Below, piece after piece: positions 41,283 through 53,227 of a DNA stretch of 64,000 bases. Each line of letters starts with the position of its first letter. The first letter of the stretch is position 1. Both the position numbers and the translations under genes were made by a program. The notes below the pieces were generated by a model that searched no databases, had not been told where the DNA came from, and saw only the letters and a program-made list of their open reading frames with translations. The stretch comes from Tistrella mobilis (lineage in GTDB: Bacteria > Pseudomonadota > Alphaproteobacteria > Tistrellales > Tistrellaceae), in NCBI RefSeq assembly GCF_041468085.1, contig NZ_CP121017.1, positions 620,001 to 684,000 of the forward strand, written 5' to 3'.

Positions 41283-42764
41283 ATGAGAGTGATGAACCGA
41301 CTGCCTGAACGGGGTGCAGACCTGGCCGCGGCGATCCGCGGCGGCCTGCGGTCGAGGATGCTGGCGCTGGTGCTGGCCCTGGCAGCATTGCAGGTGCCGC
41401 CGGCGGTGGCGGCGGATACCGAACGCCGGGTGCCTGAAAGCCGCACCGAGATGCAGCTGTCCTTCGCCCCCGTGGTGCGCCAGGCGGCGCCGGCGGTGGT
41501 GAACATCTACACCCGCCGTACGGTGGTGGTGCAGCAGCGATCCCCCTTCTTCGACGACCCGTTCTTCCGCCGCTTCTTCGGCGACCGGATGGGCATCGGC
41601 AGACCGTCGGAGCGGGTGCAGAACGCGCTCGGATCGGGCGTGATCGTCGACGGCCGTGGCTATATCGTCACCAACAATCATGTGATCGACGGCGCCGATC
41701 AGATCACCGTGGTGCTGAACGACCGGCGTGAATTCGCCGCCGAAGTGGTGCGGCTGGACCCGCAGACCGATCTGGCCGTGCTGAAGATCGATACCGAAGG
41801 CCAGACCCTGCCGGCGCTGAGCTTCGGCGACAGCGACTCGATCGAGGTCGGCGATCTTGTGCTGGCGATCGGCAATCCCTTCGGCGTCGGGCAGACGGTG
41901 ACCAGCGGCATCGTCTCGGCACTGGCCCGCACCATGGTCGGTGTGTCGGACTTCCAGTCCTTCATCCAGACCGATGCCGCGATCAACCCCGGCAATTCGG
42001 GCGGCGCGCTGGTGACGGTGAACGGCGAGCTGATCGGCGTCAACACCGCGATCTTCAGCCGCTCGGGCGGATCCAACGGCATCGGCTTCGCGATCCCCGC
42101 CACATTGGTGAAGACGGTGGTCCAGGCGGCGATCGAGGGCCGGCCCGTGGCCCGCGCCTGGCTGGGCGCCCGCGGCCAGCCGGTGACGCAGGACATCGCC
42201 GAAAGTCTCGGCATGCCGCGCCCGACCGGCGTGCTGGTGAGCGATGTGCATTCCGACGGCCCCGCCAGTGGCGTGTTGAGGCGCGGCGACGTGATCCTTG
42301 AGATCGGCGGCAAGCCGGTCGACGATCCGCGCGCCCTGCGCTTCCGCCTGGCGGCTGCCGGCATCGGCGGCGAGACCGCGATCACCATCTGGCGCGAGGG
42401 CCGCCGTCAGACCGTGTCGCTGCCGCTGATCGCCGCGCCCGAAACCGTGGCCCGTGACGAGCGGGAAATTTCCGGCAGCAACCCGCTTGCCGGCGCCCGG
42501 ATCGCCAACCTCTCGCCGGCTCTGGCCGAGGAGCTGGGGCTTGACGGCTTCGAAGAGGGGGTGATCGTGGTCGACATCACGCGGAATTCCGCCGCGGCGT
42601 CGATCGGGCTCAAGCCCGGCGACATGGTCCTGGCGGTGAACGGCCGGCGCATGGCCCGCACCGCGGATGTCGAGACGACGCTGAAGCAGATGCAGGGCCA
42701 GCGCCGCTGGCAGCTGACCTTGCGCCGCGAGGGCCGCGAACTCACCTTGGATCTGATGGGCTGA
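41283..42764 (+). CDS. Second Do/HtrA-family periplasmic serine protease
   Basis: A paralogue of the protease at 2237. It has 493 residues from ATG 41283 (a second ATG lies nine bases on; an open frame to 41139 has no support). A signal peptide spans about 20-42 (LALVLALAALQVPPAVAA). The catalytic triad is His133 (NNHVIDGA), Asp163 (DPQTDLAVLKI) and Ser239 (INPGNSGGAL). Two PDZ domains follow. The segment FFDDPFFRRFFGDR resembles the Q-linker/LA loop of DegQ-like proteins. Overall identity to the first copy looks modest, so this is an old paralogue. It stands alone between the rplQ hairpin and rarA. Confidence 0.94.
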   Translation: MRVMNRLPERGADLAAAIRGGLRSRMLALVLALAALQVPPAVAADTERRVPESRTEMQLSFAPVVRQAAPAVVNIYTRRTVVVQQRSPFFDDPFFRRFFGDRMGIGRPSERVQNALGSGVIVDGRGYIVTNNHVIDGADQITVVLNDRREFAAEVVRLDPQTDLAVLKIDTEGQTLPALSFGDSDSIEVGDLVLAIGNPFGVGQTVTSGIVSALARTMVGVSDFQSFIQTDAAINPGNSGGALVTVNGELIGVNTAIFSRSGGSNGIGFAIPATLVKTVVQAAIEGRPVARAWLGARGQPVTQDIAESLGMPRPTGVLVSDVHSDGPASGVLRRGDVILEIGGKPVDDPRALRFRLAAAGIGGETAITIWREGRRQTVSLPLIAAPETVARDEREISGSNPLAGARIANLSPALAEELGLDGFEEGVIVVDITRNSAAASIGLKPGDMVLAVNGRRMARTADVETTLKQMQGQRRWQLTLRREGRELTLDLMG

Positions 42765-42810
42765 CCGGCCGTCATCCCGCCCCCACCTCTCCGGAGCCCG
42801 CCCGACCCCT

Positions 42811-44148
42811 ATGGCCACGCTGTTCGATGCCGCCGCCCCGCGCCCGCTCGCCGACCGGCTCCGCCCGGGCCGGATCGGTGAGATCGTGGGCCAGGACCAT
42901 CTGTTCGGCCCCGACGGGCCGGTGACGCGGATGGTTCAGGCGAAGCGGCTGGCCTCGCTGATCCTGTGGGGGCCGCCGGGGACCGGCAAGACCACGCTGG
43001 CGCGGCTGCTGGCCGAGGCGACGGGCATGCGTTTTGCCGCACTCTCGGCCGTGTTCTCCACCGTCGCCGATCTGCGCAAGGCCTTCGCCGAGGCGGCGGC
43101 CTTGCGCGATACCGGCCGGCAGACCCTGCTGTTCGTGGACGAGATCCACCGCTTCAACCGTGCGCAGCAGGACAGTTTCCTGCCCTATGTCGAGGACGGC
43201 ACGGTCACGCTGATCGGCGCCACGACCGAAAACCCGTCTTTCGAGCTGAACGGCGCACTTCTGTCGCGGACCCAGGTGCTGGTACTGAGGCGCCTGGACG
43301 AAGCGGCGCTGGGCGAACTGTTGATCCGCGCCGAGGCGGCAGAGGGCCGGCCGCTGCCGGTGGATGACGAGGCGCGCGCGGTGCTGGTGGGCATGGCCGA
43401 TGGAGATGGCCGCTTCCTGCTGAACCTGGCCGATACGCTCTATGCCCTGCCCGAGGGCGAGCGGCTGGACACGGTGCGGCTGGGGCAGCTGCTGCAAAGA
43501 CGGCTGCCGCTCTACGACAAGGCCCAGGAAGGCCATTACAACCTGATCAGCGCGCTGCACAAATCGCTGCGTGGCTCCGACGTGGATGCGGCACTCTACT
43601 GGTTCGCGCGCATGCTGGATGGCGGTGAGGATCCGCTTTATGTCGTCCGCCGGCTGATCCGCTTCGCGGTCGAGGATATCGGCATGGCCGATCCGCGGGC
43701 GGTCGAACAGGCACTGGCCGCCCAGCGCGCCTACGAGACCCTGGGCAGCCCCGAAGGCGAACTCGCCATCGCCCAGGCCGTCGTCTATCTTGCGACCGCG
43801 CCCAAGTCGAACGGGGTCTATATGGCCTATAAGACCGCGCGCCGGCTCGCCAAGGAAACCGGCTCGCTGATGCCGCCGATGCACATTCTGAACGCGCCGA
43901 CGAAACTGATGAAGCAGCTGGGCTATGGCCATGGCTATGACTACGACCATGACGCGCCCGATGCGTTTTCGGGCCGCGACTACTGGCCCGAGGGCATGGG
44001 CGCGCGGGTGATCTATGAACCCCGGCCGCGCGGCTTCGAGCGTGACATCGCCAAACGGCTGGAATATTGGTCGAAGTTGAGAGCCGAGCGTCAGGCGGAG
44101 ATGCGCGCTGCCGCCCGCAGATCCAGGGACAAAGAGGGAGAGGCATGA
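42811..44148 (+). CDS. rarA: Replication-associated recombination protein A (RarA/MgsA)
   Basis: Clamp-loader-like AAA+ ATPase acting at stalled replication forks; 445 residues. Walker A is GPPGTGKTTLARLLAE (about 53-68), Walker B FVDEIHRFNRAQQDSFL (about 109), and sensor 1 GATTENPSFELN. The C-terminal part has YDKAQEGHYNLISALHKSLRGSD and MPPMHILNAPTKLMKQLGYG, typical of RarA. It starts 46 bp after the protease gene, and its stop overlaps the crcB start (ATGA). Confidence 0.95.
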   Translation: MATLFDAAAPRPLADRLRPGRIGEIVGQDHLFGPDGPVTRMVQAKRLASLILWGPPGTGKTTLARLLAEATGMRFAALSAVFSTVADLRKAFAEAAALRDTGRQTLLFVDEIHRFNRAQQDSFLPYVEDGTVTLIGATTENPSFELNGALLSRTQVLVLRRLDEAALGELLIRAEAAEGRPLPVDDEARAVLVGMADGDGRFLLNLADTLYALPEGERLDTVRLGQLLQRRLPLYDKAQEGHYNLISALHKSLRGSDVDAALYWFARMLDGGEDPLYVVRRLIRFAVEDIGMADPRAVEQALAAQRAYETLGSPEGELAIAQAVVYLATAPKSNGVYMAYKTARRLAKETGSLMPPMHILNAPTKLMKQLGYGHGYDYDHDAPDAFSGRDYWPEGMGARVIYEPRPRGFERDIAKRLEYWSKLRAERQAEMRAAARRSRDKEGEA

Positions 44149-44540
44149 CCGCATTCGCACCGGCGACGCTGGCGGTGATCGCCATCGGCGGGGCCGCGGG
44201 GGCGTTGGCCCGTCACGGCGTCAACACCTGGAGTGCGGCAGCCTTCGGCCTGGGCTTTCCCTGGGGCACGGTGATCGTGAACATCCTGGGCTCGTTCCTG
44301 ATGGGCGTGATCGCAGGTGCCGCCGCCCATGGACTGCCGATGTTCCCCCATGCCCGCACCCTGATCGCCACCGGATTTCTGGGCGCGTTCACCACCTTTT
44401 CCACCTTCTCGCTGGATGCGGTCTCTCTCTGGCAACGCGGGGAGACCACGGCCGCGGCGCTTTACGTGCTGGGGTCGGTGGTGGCGGGCGCGCTCGCCCT
44501 GCTGGCCGGGCTTGCGAGCGTCAGGATGATCGCCGGATGA
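44145..44540 (+). CDS. crcB: Fluoride ion channel CrcB/Fluc
   Basis: Small dual-topology membrane protein that exports fluoride; 131 residues from ATG 44145 with GGGAGAGG upstream, overlapping rarA by 4 bp. Four hydrophobic segments; AIGGAAGALARHGVN near the N-terminus, PWGTVIVNILGSFLMGV, and GFLGAFTTFSTFSLDAV (about 79-95) hold the fluoride-pathway Asn, Phe and Thr/Ser residues. No fluoride riboswitch is possible, since it is coupled to rarA. It overlaps the next gene by 4 bp. Confidence 0.94.
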   Translation: MTAFAPATLAVIAIGGAAGALARHGVNTWSAAAFGLGFPWGTVIVNILGSFLMGVIAGAAAHGLPMFPHARTLIATGFLGAFTTFSTFSLDAVSLWQRGETTAAALYVLGSVVAGALALLAGLASVRMIAG

Positions 44541-45517
44541 GTGCCGATCCGCTGCATATGGAAGTCGCACCCGACGAGGACGGCCAGCGGCTGGACCGCT
44601 GGCTGCGCCGGCATCTGCCGGCGCTGAGCTTCGGCGAGGCCCAGCGCTGGGCCCGCACCGGCCAGGTGCGGATCGACGGCAAGCGTGCCAAGGCCGATCA
44701 GCGGCTGGCGGCCGGCGCCGTGATCCGCCTGCCGCCGCTGGCCCTGCCGATGCTGGAGGCGAAGGCCGAGGGCCGGCCGGGCGCCCGCCAGACCACGGCC
44801 GAGGAGGCGGAATTCCTGCGCAGTCGCGTGCTGCTGGAAACCCCCGACCTGATCCTGATCGACAAGCCGTCGGGGCTGGCGGTGCAGGGCGGCAGCGGCA
44901 CCGACCGGCATCTGGACGGCATGCTGGACGCCCTGAAGCACCATCCCGACGACGAGCGGCCGCGGCTGGTCCACCGGCTGGATCGCGATACCTCGGGCGT
45001 GCTGGCGCTGGCGCGCAACGCCCGGGCCGCCGCCTGGGCGGCCCGGGCCTTCCGCGAACGCACCACGACCAAGATCTATTGGGCGGTGACGCTGGGCGTG
45101 CCACGGCCGGCGCGGGGCGTGATCGACCTGCCGCTGGCCAAGCGTCAGGTGGAACGCGGCGGCGAACGCATGGTGGCGGTGGACGAGGGCGATGGCCAGA
45201 CGGCGATCACCGAATACGAGGTGCTGGCCGTGGACGGCCCCTGCGCCCTGGTGGCGTTGAAGCCGCTGACCGGCCGCACCCATCAGATCCGCGCCCATCT
45301 GGCGGCGATCGGCACGCCGATCGTGGGCGATCTGAAATATGGCGGCCAGGCCGTGGATCTGAGGGGCGAGGGTCTGCCGCGGCGGCTGCATCTGCATGCC
45401 CGGCGCCTGACACTGGACGGGCCGGACGGGCGGCGGATTTCGGTCCGGGCCGCACTTCCGCCCCATATGGCACAGAGTTTCGACCGGCTGGGCTTCGATC
45501 CGGAGATGGATGCATGA
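44537..45517 (+). CDS. rluC: RluA-family 23S rRNA pseudouridine synthase (RluC-like)
   Basis: Isomerises uridine to pseudouridine in large-subunit rRNA; 326 residues. An S4 RNA-binding domain (about 8-75) with GQRLDRWLRRHLPALSFGEAQ and a catalytic domain with RLVHRLDRDTSGVL (the catalytic Asp) are visible. LKPLTGRTHQIRAHLAAIG and the final LHLHARRLTL also match. RluC is the most likely member by length and S4 domain, but the target uridines cannot be read from sequence. ATGA overlaps on both sides. Confidence 0.92.
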   Translation: MSADPLHMEVAPDEDGQRLDRWLRRHLPALSFGEAQRWARTGQVRIDGKRAKADQRLAAGAVIRLPPLALPMLEAKAEGRPGARQTTAEEAEFLRSRVLLETPDLILIDKPSGLAVQGGSGTDRHLDGMLDALKHHPDDERPRLVHRLDRDTSGVLALARNARAAAWAARAFRERTTTKIYWAVTLGVPRPARGVIDLPLAKRQVERGGERMVAVDEGDGQTAITEYEVLAVDGPCALVALKPLTGRTHQIRAHLAAIGTPIVGDLKYGGQAVDLRGEGLPRRLHLHARRLTLDGPDGRRISVRAALPPHMAQSFDRLGFDPEMDA

Positions 45518-46230
45518 CGATGGGGGCGGACGGTATCGGACTGGTGGTGTTCGATTGCGACGGCACGCTGGTCGACAGCGCCGGGCATATCGCCGACACC
45601 ATGGCGGATTGTTTCGTCGCCGCCGGTATCGCGGCCCCGACACCGGCCGAGGTGGCGCGGATCATCGGCCTGTCGCTGCCGATCGCGATCGGCCGGCTGC
45701 TGCCGCATCTGGACGATGTCGCCTGCCATGATCTGGCCGAGGGCTATCGCGACGCCTATCGCCGCCGGCTGGCGGCCGGGCTGATGGGCGACGAGCGGCT
45801 GTTCGACGGCGTGGAGGCGGCGCTGAAGCGGCTGGACGGGGCGGGCTATGTGCTTGGCATGGCGACCGGCAAGTCGATCCGCGGCGTGGAGCGCACGGTC
45901 GCCCGTTTCGGCTTCGAGCGGCTGTTCGTGACCATACAGACGGCCGATACCCATCCGAGCAAGCCGCATCCGGCGATGATGCTGGCGGCGATGGACGAAA
46001 CCGGGGCCGATCCGGCACGCAGCGTGCTGATCGGCGATACCAGCTACGACATGGAAATGGCGCGGGCGGCGGGTGCCAGAGCGATCGGGGTGGCCTGGGG
46101 CTGCCACGACCGCCGGGATCTGCTGGATGCGGGAGCCGATCTGGTGGTGACGGCGGCGGCCGAGCTGGATGCCGCGATTGCGACCGTGATCGGGGCGCCG
46201 CCGGCGCCGGAACGGAGGATCGGGGCATGA
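45514..46230 (+). CDS. HAD-family phosphatase (phosphoglycolate phosphatase-like)
   Basis: A 238-residue HAD hydrolase starting inside the pseudouridine synthase stop (ATGA). Motif I FDCDGTLVDS (about 13-22) holds the nucleophile and acid/base Asp, motif II is MATGKS, motif III is the Lys in HPSKPHP, and motif IV GDTSYDMEMARAAGA. The helical cap of subclass I sits between motifs I and II. The substrate is not predictable. The position between rluC-like and ATP12 genes is conserved in alphaproteobacteria. Confidence 0.9.
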   Translation: MTMGADGIGLVVFDCDGTLVDSAGHIADTMADCFVAAGIAAPTPAEVARIIGLSLPIAIGRLLPHLDDVACHDLAEGYRDAYRRRLAAGLMGDERLFDGVEAALKRLDGAGYVLGMATGKSIRGVERTVARFGFERLFVTIQTADTHPSKPHPAMMLAAMDETGADPARSVLIGDTSYDMEMARAAGARAIGVAWGCHDRRDLLDAGADLVVTAAAELDAAIATVIGAPPAPERRIGA

Positions 46231-46964
46231 GCGACGCCGTCACGCGCCGCAAGCGTTTCTACAAGGCGGTCGAGGCCGCACCATCGGCAGGGGAGGGGGC
46301 CGCTGGCGGCGGCTGGACCGTGCTGCTCGACGGTCGCGGCCTGCGCACGCCGGCCAAGGCGCCGCTGGCCGTGCCCTGCCGGGCGCTGGCGCAGCTGATC
46401 GCGGATGAATGGGCGGCACAGGAGACCCATATCGCGCCCGAGACCATGCCGGCGACGAAGCTCGCCAATGTGGTGATCGACCGGGTGGTGCCGCACCGGG
46501 CGCAGATCGCGGCGGAACTCGCGGGCTATATCGGCACGGATCTGGTGTGCTACCGCGCCGACAACCCCAAGGAACTGGCAGCCATTCAGGCCCGGCACTG
46601 GGATCCCCTGGTCGATTGGGCCCGCACCCGCTATGACATACATCTGGTGACCACCACCGGCCTTCTGGCCGTGGATCAGCCACCCGCGACGGTGGAACGG
46701 CTGAGCCGCGCGATCGAGGCCGCCGATCCCTGGCGGCTGGCGGTGCTCCACGGGGCCGTGACCACCGCCGGATCGGTGGTGATCGGCCTGGCGCTGGCGG
46801 AAGCATGGATCGATGCGTCGGCGGCATATGATGCCGCCTTCGCCGACGAACATTTCCAGATCACCCGCTGGGGGGAGGATTCCGAACAGGCCGAGCGTCT
46901 GGCGCTGCTGCGCCGGGATCTTGATGATCTGGCGAGGATCCGCGACGCACTCAACGCGGGGTAG
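46227..46964 (+). CDS. ATP12-family F1-ATPase assembly chaperone
   Basis: Homologue of mitochondrial Atp12p, which binds F1 alpha subunits during assembly; 245 residues. The N-terminal RRKRFYKAVEAAPS and WTVLLDGRGLRTPAKAPLAVP, then ADEWAAQETHIAPETMP, are the family hallmarks. The C-terminal HGAVTTAGSVVIGLALAEAWIDA also fits. ATP12 proteins are restricted to alphaproteobacteria and mitochondria, which supports the taxonomic call. Last gene of the coupled rarA string. Confidence 0.93.
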   Translation: MSDAVTRRKRFYKAVEAAPSAGEGAAGGGWTVLLDGRGLRTPAKAPLAVPCRALAQLIADEWAAQETHIAPETMPATKLANVVIDRVVPHRAQIAAELAGYIGTDLVCYRADNPKELAAIQARHWDPLVDWARTRYDIHLVTTTGLLAVDQPPATVERLSRAIEAADPWRLAVLHGAVTTAGSVVIGLALAEAWIDASAAYDAAFADEHFQITRWGEDSEQAERLALLRRDLDDLARIRDALNAG

Positions 46965-46995
46965 CGTCGGTATAATTCCGCAGCCGCAGATGGCC

Positions 46996-47096
46996 GTTGC
47001 GCAAAGTTGCGCAACCCTGCGTGCGATTTTGCACACCTTTCGCATATGCGGCAAGAATTTGCCAAAGCCTTGCCGCAAAAGCCCTGTTCACGGCAA
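46996..47096. promoter_or_regulatory. Dense TTGC/GCAA operator-like cluster upstream of pccB
   Basis: Two palindromes TTGCGCAA (46997-47004 and 47007-47014) stand 10 bp apart and together form a larger near-palindrome (46996-47015). Downstream come TTTTGCAC (47027-47034), the palindrome CGCATATGCG (47041-47050), TTTGCCAAA (47058-47066) and TTGCCGCAA (47070-47078). In Rhodobacter sphaeroides the ScfR-family regulator PccR controls pccB through TTTGCAAA-like repeats. The location and half-sites here suggest a related regulator, as an inference. Confidence 0.6.
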
Positions 47097-47239
47097 AGGG
47101 TGTGGCGCGGCCCGGTTCGTCATGCTATCAGCACAGGCGAACAAGGAAACGCCGTGTAGGGCGTTTTGCGTGCCGCATCCGGTCCGGGGGGGCCGTCGGC
47201 GGACGGTGCCCTACCATTCGAGGATGAAGAAGACCGGAG

Positions 47240-48772
<1,533 letters not shown>

Positions 48773-48782
48773 CCGGGCAGCC

Positions 48783-49079
48783 GTGAGCGGGCCGGAGCAG
48801 GAGACGGATCTGGTGAAGGCGGCGCATGCACGACGCGCGCGGCGCCTGACCGGCTTCTATCTCCACGGCTTCGGCTTCGCGGCGGCGAACGGCCTGATCG
48901 CCCTGCTGACGCAGCTGCTGAAGATCGACGACCCCGAAGGTCGGATCGGCTTCGCGCTCGCGATCTGGGCAGGTGCGGTGGTCCTCCACGGCCTCTGGGC
49001 CTACGGCGTGCTGTCGTGGGGCCGGGGGCGGAGGGGGACCGGCGCCGAACCGCCGCAACCGCCGTCATCCTCTTCCTGA
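48783..49079 (+). CDS. Small 2TM-type membrane protein inside the pcc operon
   Basis: A 98-residue protein, GTG start at 48783, 10 bp after pccB and 22 bp before pccA. A cationic N-terminus (HARRARRLTGFYLH) leads into two hydrophobic segments (about 23-45 and 55-80), then a Gly/Arg and Pro/Ser-rich tail. It resembles the 2TM domain family. No function is known. A similar small gene in this position is, from memory, common in alphaproteobacterial pcc clusters, which suggests a link to the carboxylase. Coding is supported by the tight spacing and hydropathy, not by a recognised catalytic motif. Confidence 0.75.
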   Translation: MSGPEQETDLVKAAHARRARRLTGFYLHGFGFAAANGLIALLTQLLKIDDPEGRIGFALAIWAGAVVLHGLWAYGVLSWGRGRRGTGAEPPQPPSSSS

Positions 49080-49101
49080 TTTCCAGTCGAGACGCGCTCC
49101 C

Positions 49102-51084
<1,983 letters not shown>

Positions 51085-51111
51085 TCGCCGGCCTCTCCGG
51101 CCATCTGTCAG

Positions 51112-51151
51112 GAAACCCCGCCGGGCCGCGTGCCCGGCGGGGTTTCTTTTT
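51112..51151 (+). terminator. Rho-independent terminator of the pcc operon
   Basis: A 15-bp perfect stem (51112-51126 with 51132-51146), a 5-nt loop and the tail CTTTTTAA, 27 bp after pccA. It is the clearest intrinsic terminator in the window and places no further gene, such as methylmalonyl-CoA mutase, in the pcc transcript. Confidence 0.93.
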
Positions 51152-51308
51152 AAGGCCCGCCCGCGCGGGGCCGGGCGGACCGCAGCCCGTGCATGGCTGC
51201 CCCGCCGCCCATGGCCGTTGTCGTGATCGCGAACCGGCGACAGAATCCCCGTCACTCTCGCCCTGAGAGATCCCCGACAGATCCCATCCCGTCCGACCGG
51301 AGTGCCGC

Positions 51309-52748
51309 ATGACCCGTCGTCCGCCGTCCGCAGCCGATCTGGAACGCCATGTCGAACAGCTCGGCAGCCTGGTCGACACGGCCGGACTGATCACGGATCC
51401 GGCACAGACGGCGGCCTATGAGCGCGACTGGATGGGCAAGTTCCAGGGCCGCGCTTTCGCGGTGCTGCGCCCGCGTGACACGGCTGCCGTCTCGCGGCTA
51501 CTGTCCTATCTGAACACACACCGCCTGCCGGTGGTGCCCCAGGCGGGCAATACCGGCCTGGTCGGCGGTTCGGTGCCCGATGCCGCCGGCGCCTTCGTGC
51601 TCAGCGTGGAGCGCATGACCCGGATCCGCGAGGTCGACACGGTCGGTGCCAGCATCACCATGGATGCGGGCGTGGTACTTGAGACTGCCCAGGCGGCGGC
51701 GCGCGAGGCGGGGTTGATGCTGGCGCTGGATCTGGGATCCAAGGGATCCTGCCGGATCGGCGGCAATATCTCGACCAATGCCGGCGGGCTGAAGGTGCTG
51801 CGCTACGGCCATATCCGCGAGCAGGTGCTGGGGCTGGAAGTGGTGCTGGCCGACGGCACGGTGCTCGACGGGCTGACGACGCTGCGCAAGAACAACACCG
51901 GCTACGACCTGAAGCAGGTCTTCATCGGTGCCGAGGGCACGCTGGGCGTTGTGACTGCGGCCAGTCTGAAGCTGCACCCGGCCGAGGCCGGGCGTGCGAT
52001 CGCGATGGTTGCGGTCGATCGCTTCGACGACGTGACCCGCGTGCTGGGGGCGGTGCGTACCGCCTTTCCCGGCCGGCTGAATTCCGTGGAGCTGATGGGC
52101 GCCGATGCGGTGACGCTGGTCGCGTCTGCGCTCGATGGCGCCCGCAGCCCGTTTGCCGACACCCATACCTATACGGTGCTGATCGAGGTGGGCAGCGACG
52201 ATGCCGCTGCCGCCGCCGAACGCGAGCGGCTGGAGGCGGTGATCGGCCGGCTGATCGAGGATGAGCGTGTGGCCGATGCGATCATCGCCCAGAGCGAGGC
52301 CCAGGCCCAGGCGCTCTGGCTGCTGCGCGAGGGCGTGCCAGAGGCGGTGGGGCGCACGGCGCCGGTGCACAAATACGACCTGACCTTCGCGGTCGGCGAT
52401 ATCGGCCATTTCATCGCCGATTGCGATCTGGCGCTGGCCCGGGTTGCCCGCGGGCTGCGGCCGATCTATTTCGGCCATGTCGCCGACGGCAATGTCCATG
52501 TCAACGTGATGGCGCCTCAGGGCATGTCGGCCGAGGGCTATCGGGCGCTGCAGGCGCCGATCGACGAGGCGGTGTTCGATCTGGTCGGCCAGTATCGGGG
52601 CTCGATTTCCGCCGAGCACGGCATCGGCCAGGTGAAGCGGGCCTATCTGGACCGCAACCGCTCTGCCGCAGAGATCCGGACCATGCAGATGCTGAAGGCG
52701 GTGCTGGACCCGCACGGCATTCTGAATCCGGGCCGGCTGCTGCCCTGA
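51309..52748 (+). CDS. FAD-linked 2-hydroxyacid dehydrogenase (GlcD / D-2-hydroxyglutarate dehydrogenase family)
   Basis: A 479-residue flavoprotein. The PCMH-type FAD domain (about 45-225) has VVPQAGNTGLVGGSVPD, SCRIGGNISTNAGGLKVLRYG and FIGAEGTLGVVTAASLKLHP. The C-terminal cap has GHVADGNVHVNVMAP and SISAEHGIGQVKRAYL, which hold the His/Glu/His substrate site and the FAD-near residues of this family. D-2-hydroxyglutarate, D-lactate and glycolate are all possible substrates; D-2-hydroxyglutarate seems best by length and motif pattern. It is a single gene after the pcc terminator, with no electron-transfer subunit adjacent. Confidence 0.88.
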   Translation: MTRRPPSAADLERHVEQLGSLVDTAGLITDPAQTAAYERDWMGKFQGRAFAVLRPRDTAAVSRLLSYLNTHRLPVVPQAGNTGLVGGSVPDAAGAFVLSVERMTRIREVDTVGASITMDAGVVLETAQAAAREAGLMLALDLGSKGSCRIGGNISTNAGGLKVLRYGHIREQVLGLEVVLADGTVLDGLTTLRKNNTGYDLKQVFIGAEGTLGVVTAASLKLHPAEAGRAIAMVAVDRFDDVTRVLGAVRTAFPGRLNSVELMGADAVTLVASALDGARSPFADTHTYTVLIEVGSDDAAAAAERERLEAVIGRLIEDERVADAIIAQSEAQAQALWLLREGVPEAVGRTAPVHKYDLTFAVGDIGHFIADCDLALARVARGLRPIYFGHVADGNVHVNVMAPQGMSAEGYRALQAPIDEAVFDLVGQYRGSISAEHGIGQVKRAYLDRNRSAAEIRTMQMLKAVLDPHGILNPGRLLP

Positions 52749-52814
52749 ACCGCTTCCGTGCGGCCGGCGGCTGGGCTAGGCTTAAGACCGGCCCACGGCA
52801 CATATGGACGCGCC

Positions 52815-53189
52815 ATGACCGACGACCGAACCCCTGACGAGGATGCCTCGGCCCCCGCTGCCCGGGATGTGTCTGCACCGGCCGCCGGACCGGTGGCACG
52901 CGGCGCAGGCGACAGGGTGACCATGGCGCTTGCCATCACCGGCCGGGTGCAGGGGGTGGGCTATCGCTGGTGGTTCGAGGGCCAGGCCCGCCGCTACGGG
53001 CTGGATGGCTGGGTGCGCAACCGCCGTGACGGATCGGTGGAGGCACTGGTGTCGGGGCCGCGTGCGGCCGTGCAGGCCGTCATCCGCCGGGCCCATGACG
53101 GGCCGCCGGCCGCAAGGGTCGAGGCCGTGCGGAGCAGCCAGGCCGAGGCACCCGAGGCGCCCGGCTTCCGCCGTAAGCCAACCATCTGA
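52815..53189 (+). CDS. acyP: Acylphosphatase
   Basis: Hydrolyses acyl phosphates. It has 124 residues from ATG 52815: a 30-residue Asp/Ala/Pro-rich disordered N-terminal extension, then the catalytic domain with ITGRVQGVGYRWWFEGQARRYGLDGWVRN, including the catalytic Arg (YRWW) and Asn (VRNRRDG), and GSVEALVSGP. The domain is the usual 90 residues; the extension is atypical but not rare in relatives. It lies 66 bp after the dehydrogenase gene. Confidence 0.93.
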   Translation: MTDDRTPDEDASAPAARDVSAPAAGPVARGAGDRVTMALAITGRVQGVGYRWWFEGQARRYGLDGWVRNRRDGSVEALVSGPRAAVQAVIRRAHDGPPAARVEAVRSSQAEAPEAPGFRRKPTI

Positions 53190-53227
53190 ACGGGGCCGAC
53201 CGTCTGAAACACGAGGCATCGCCATCC

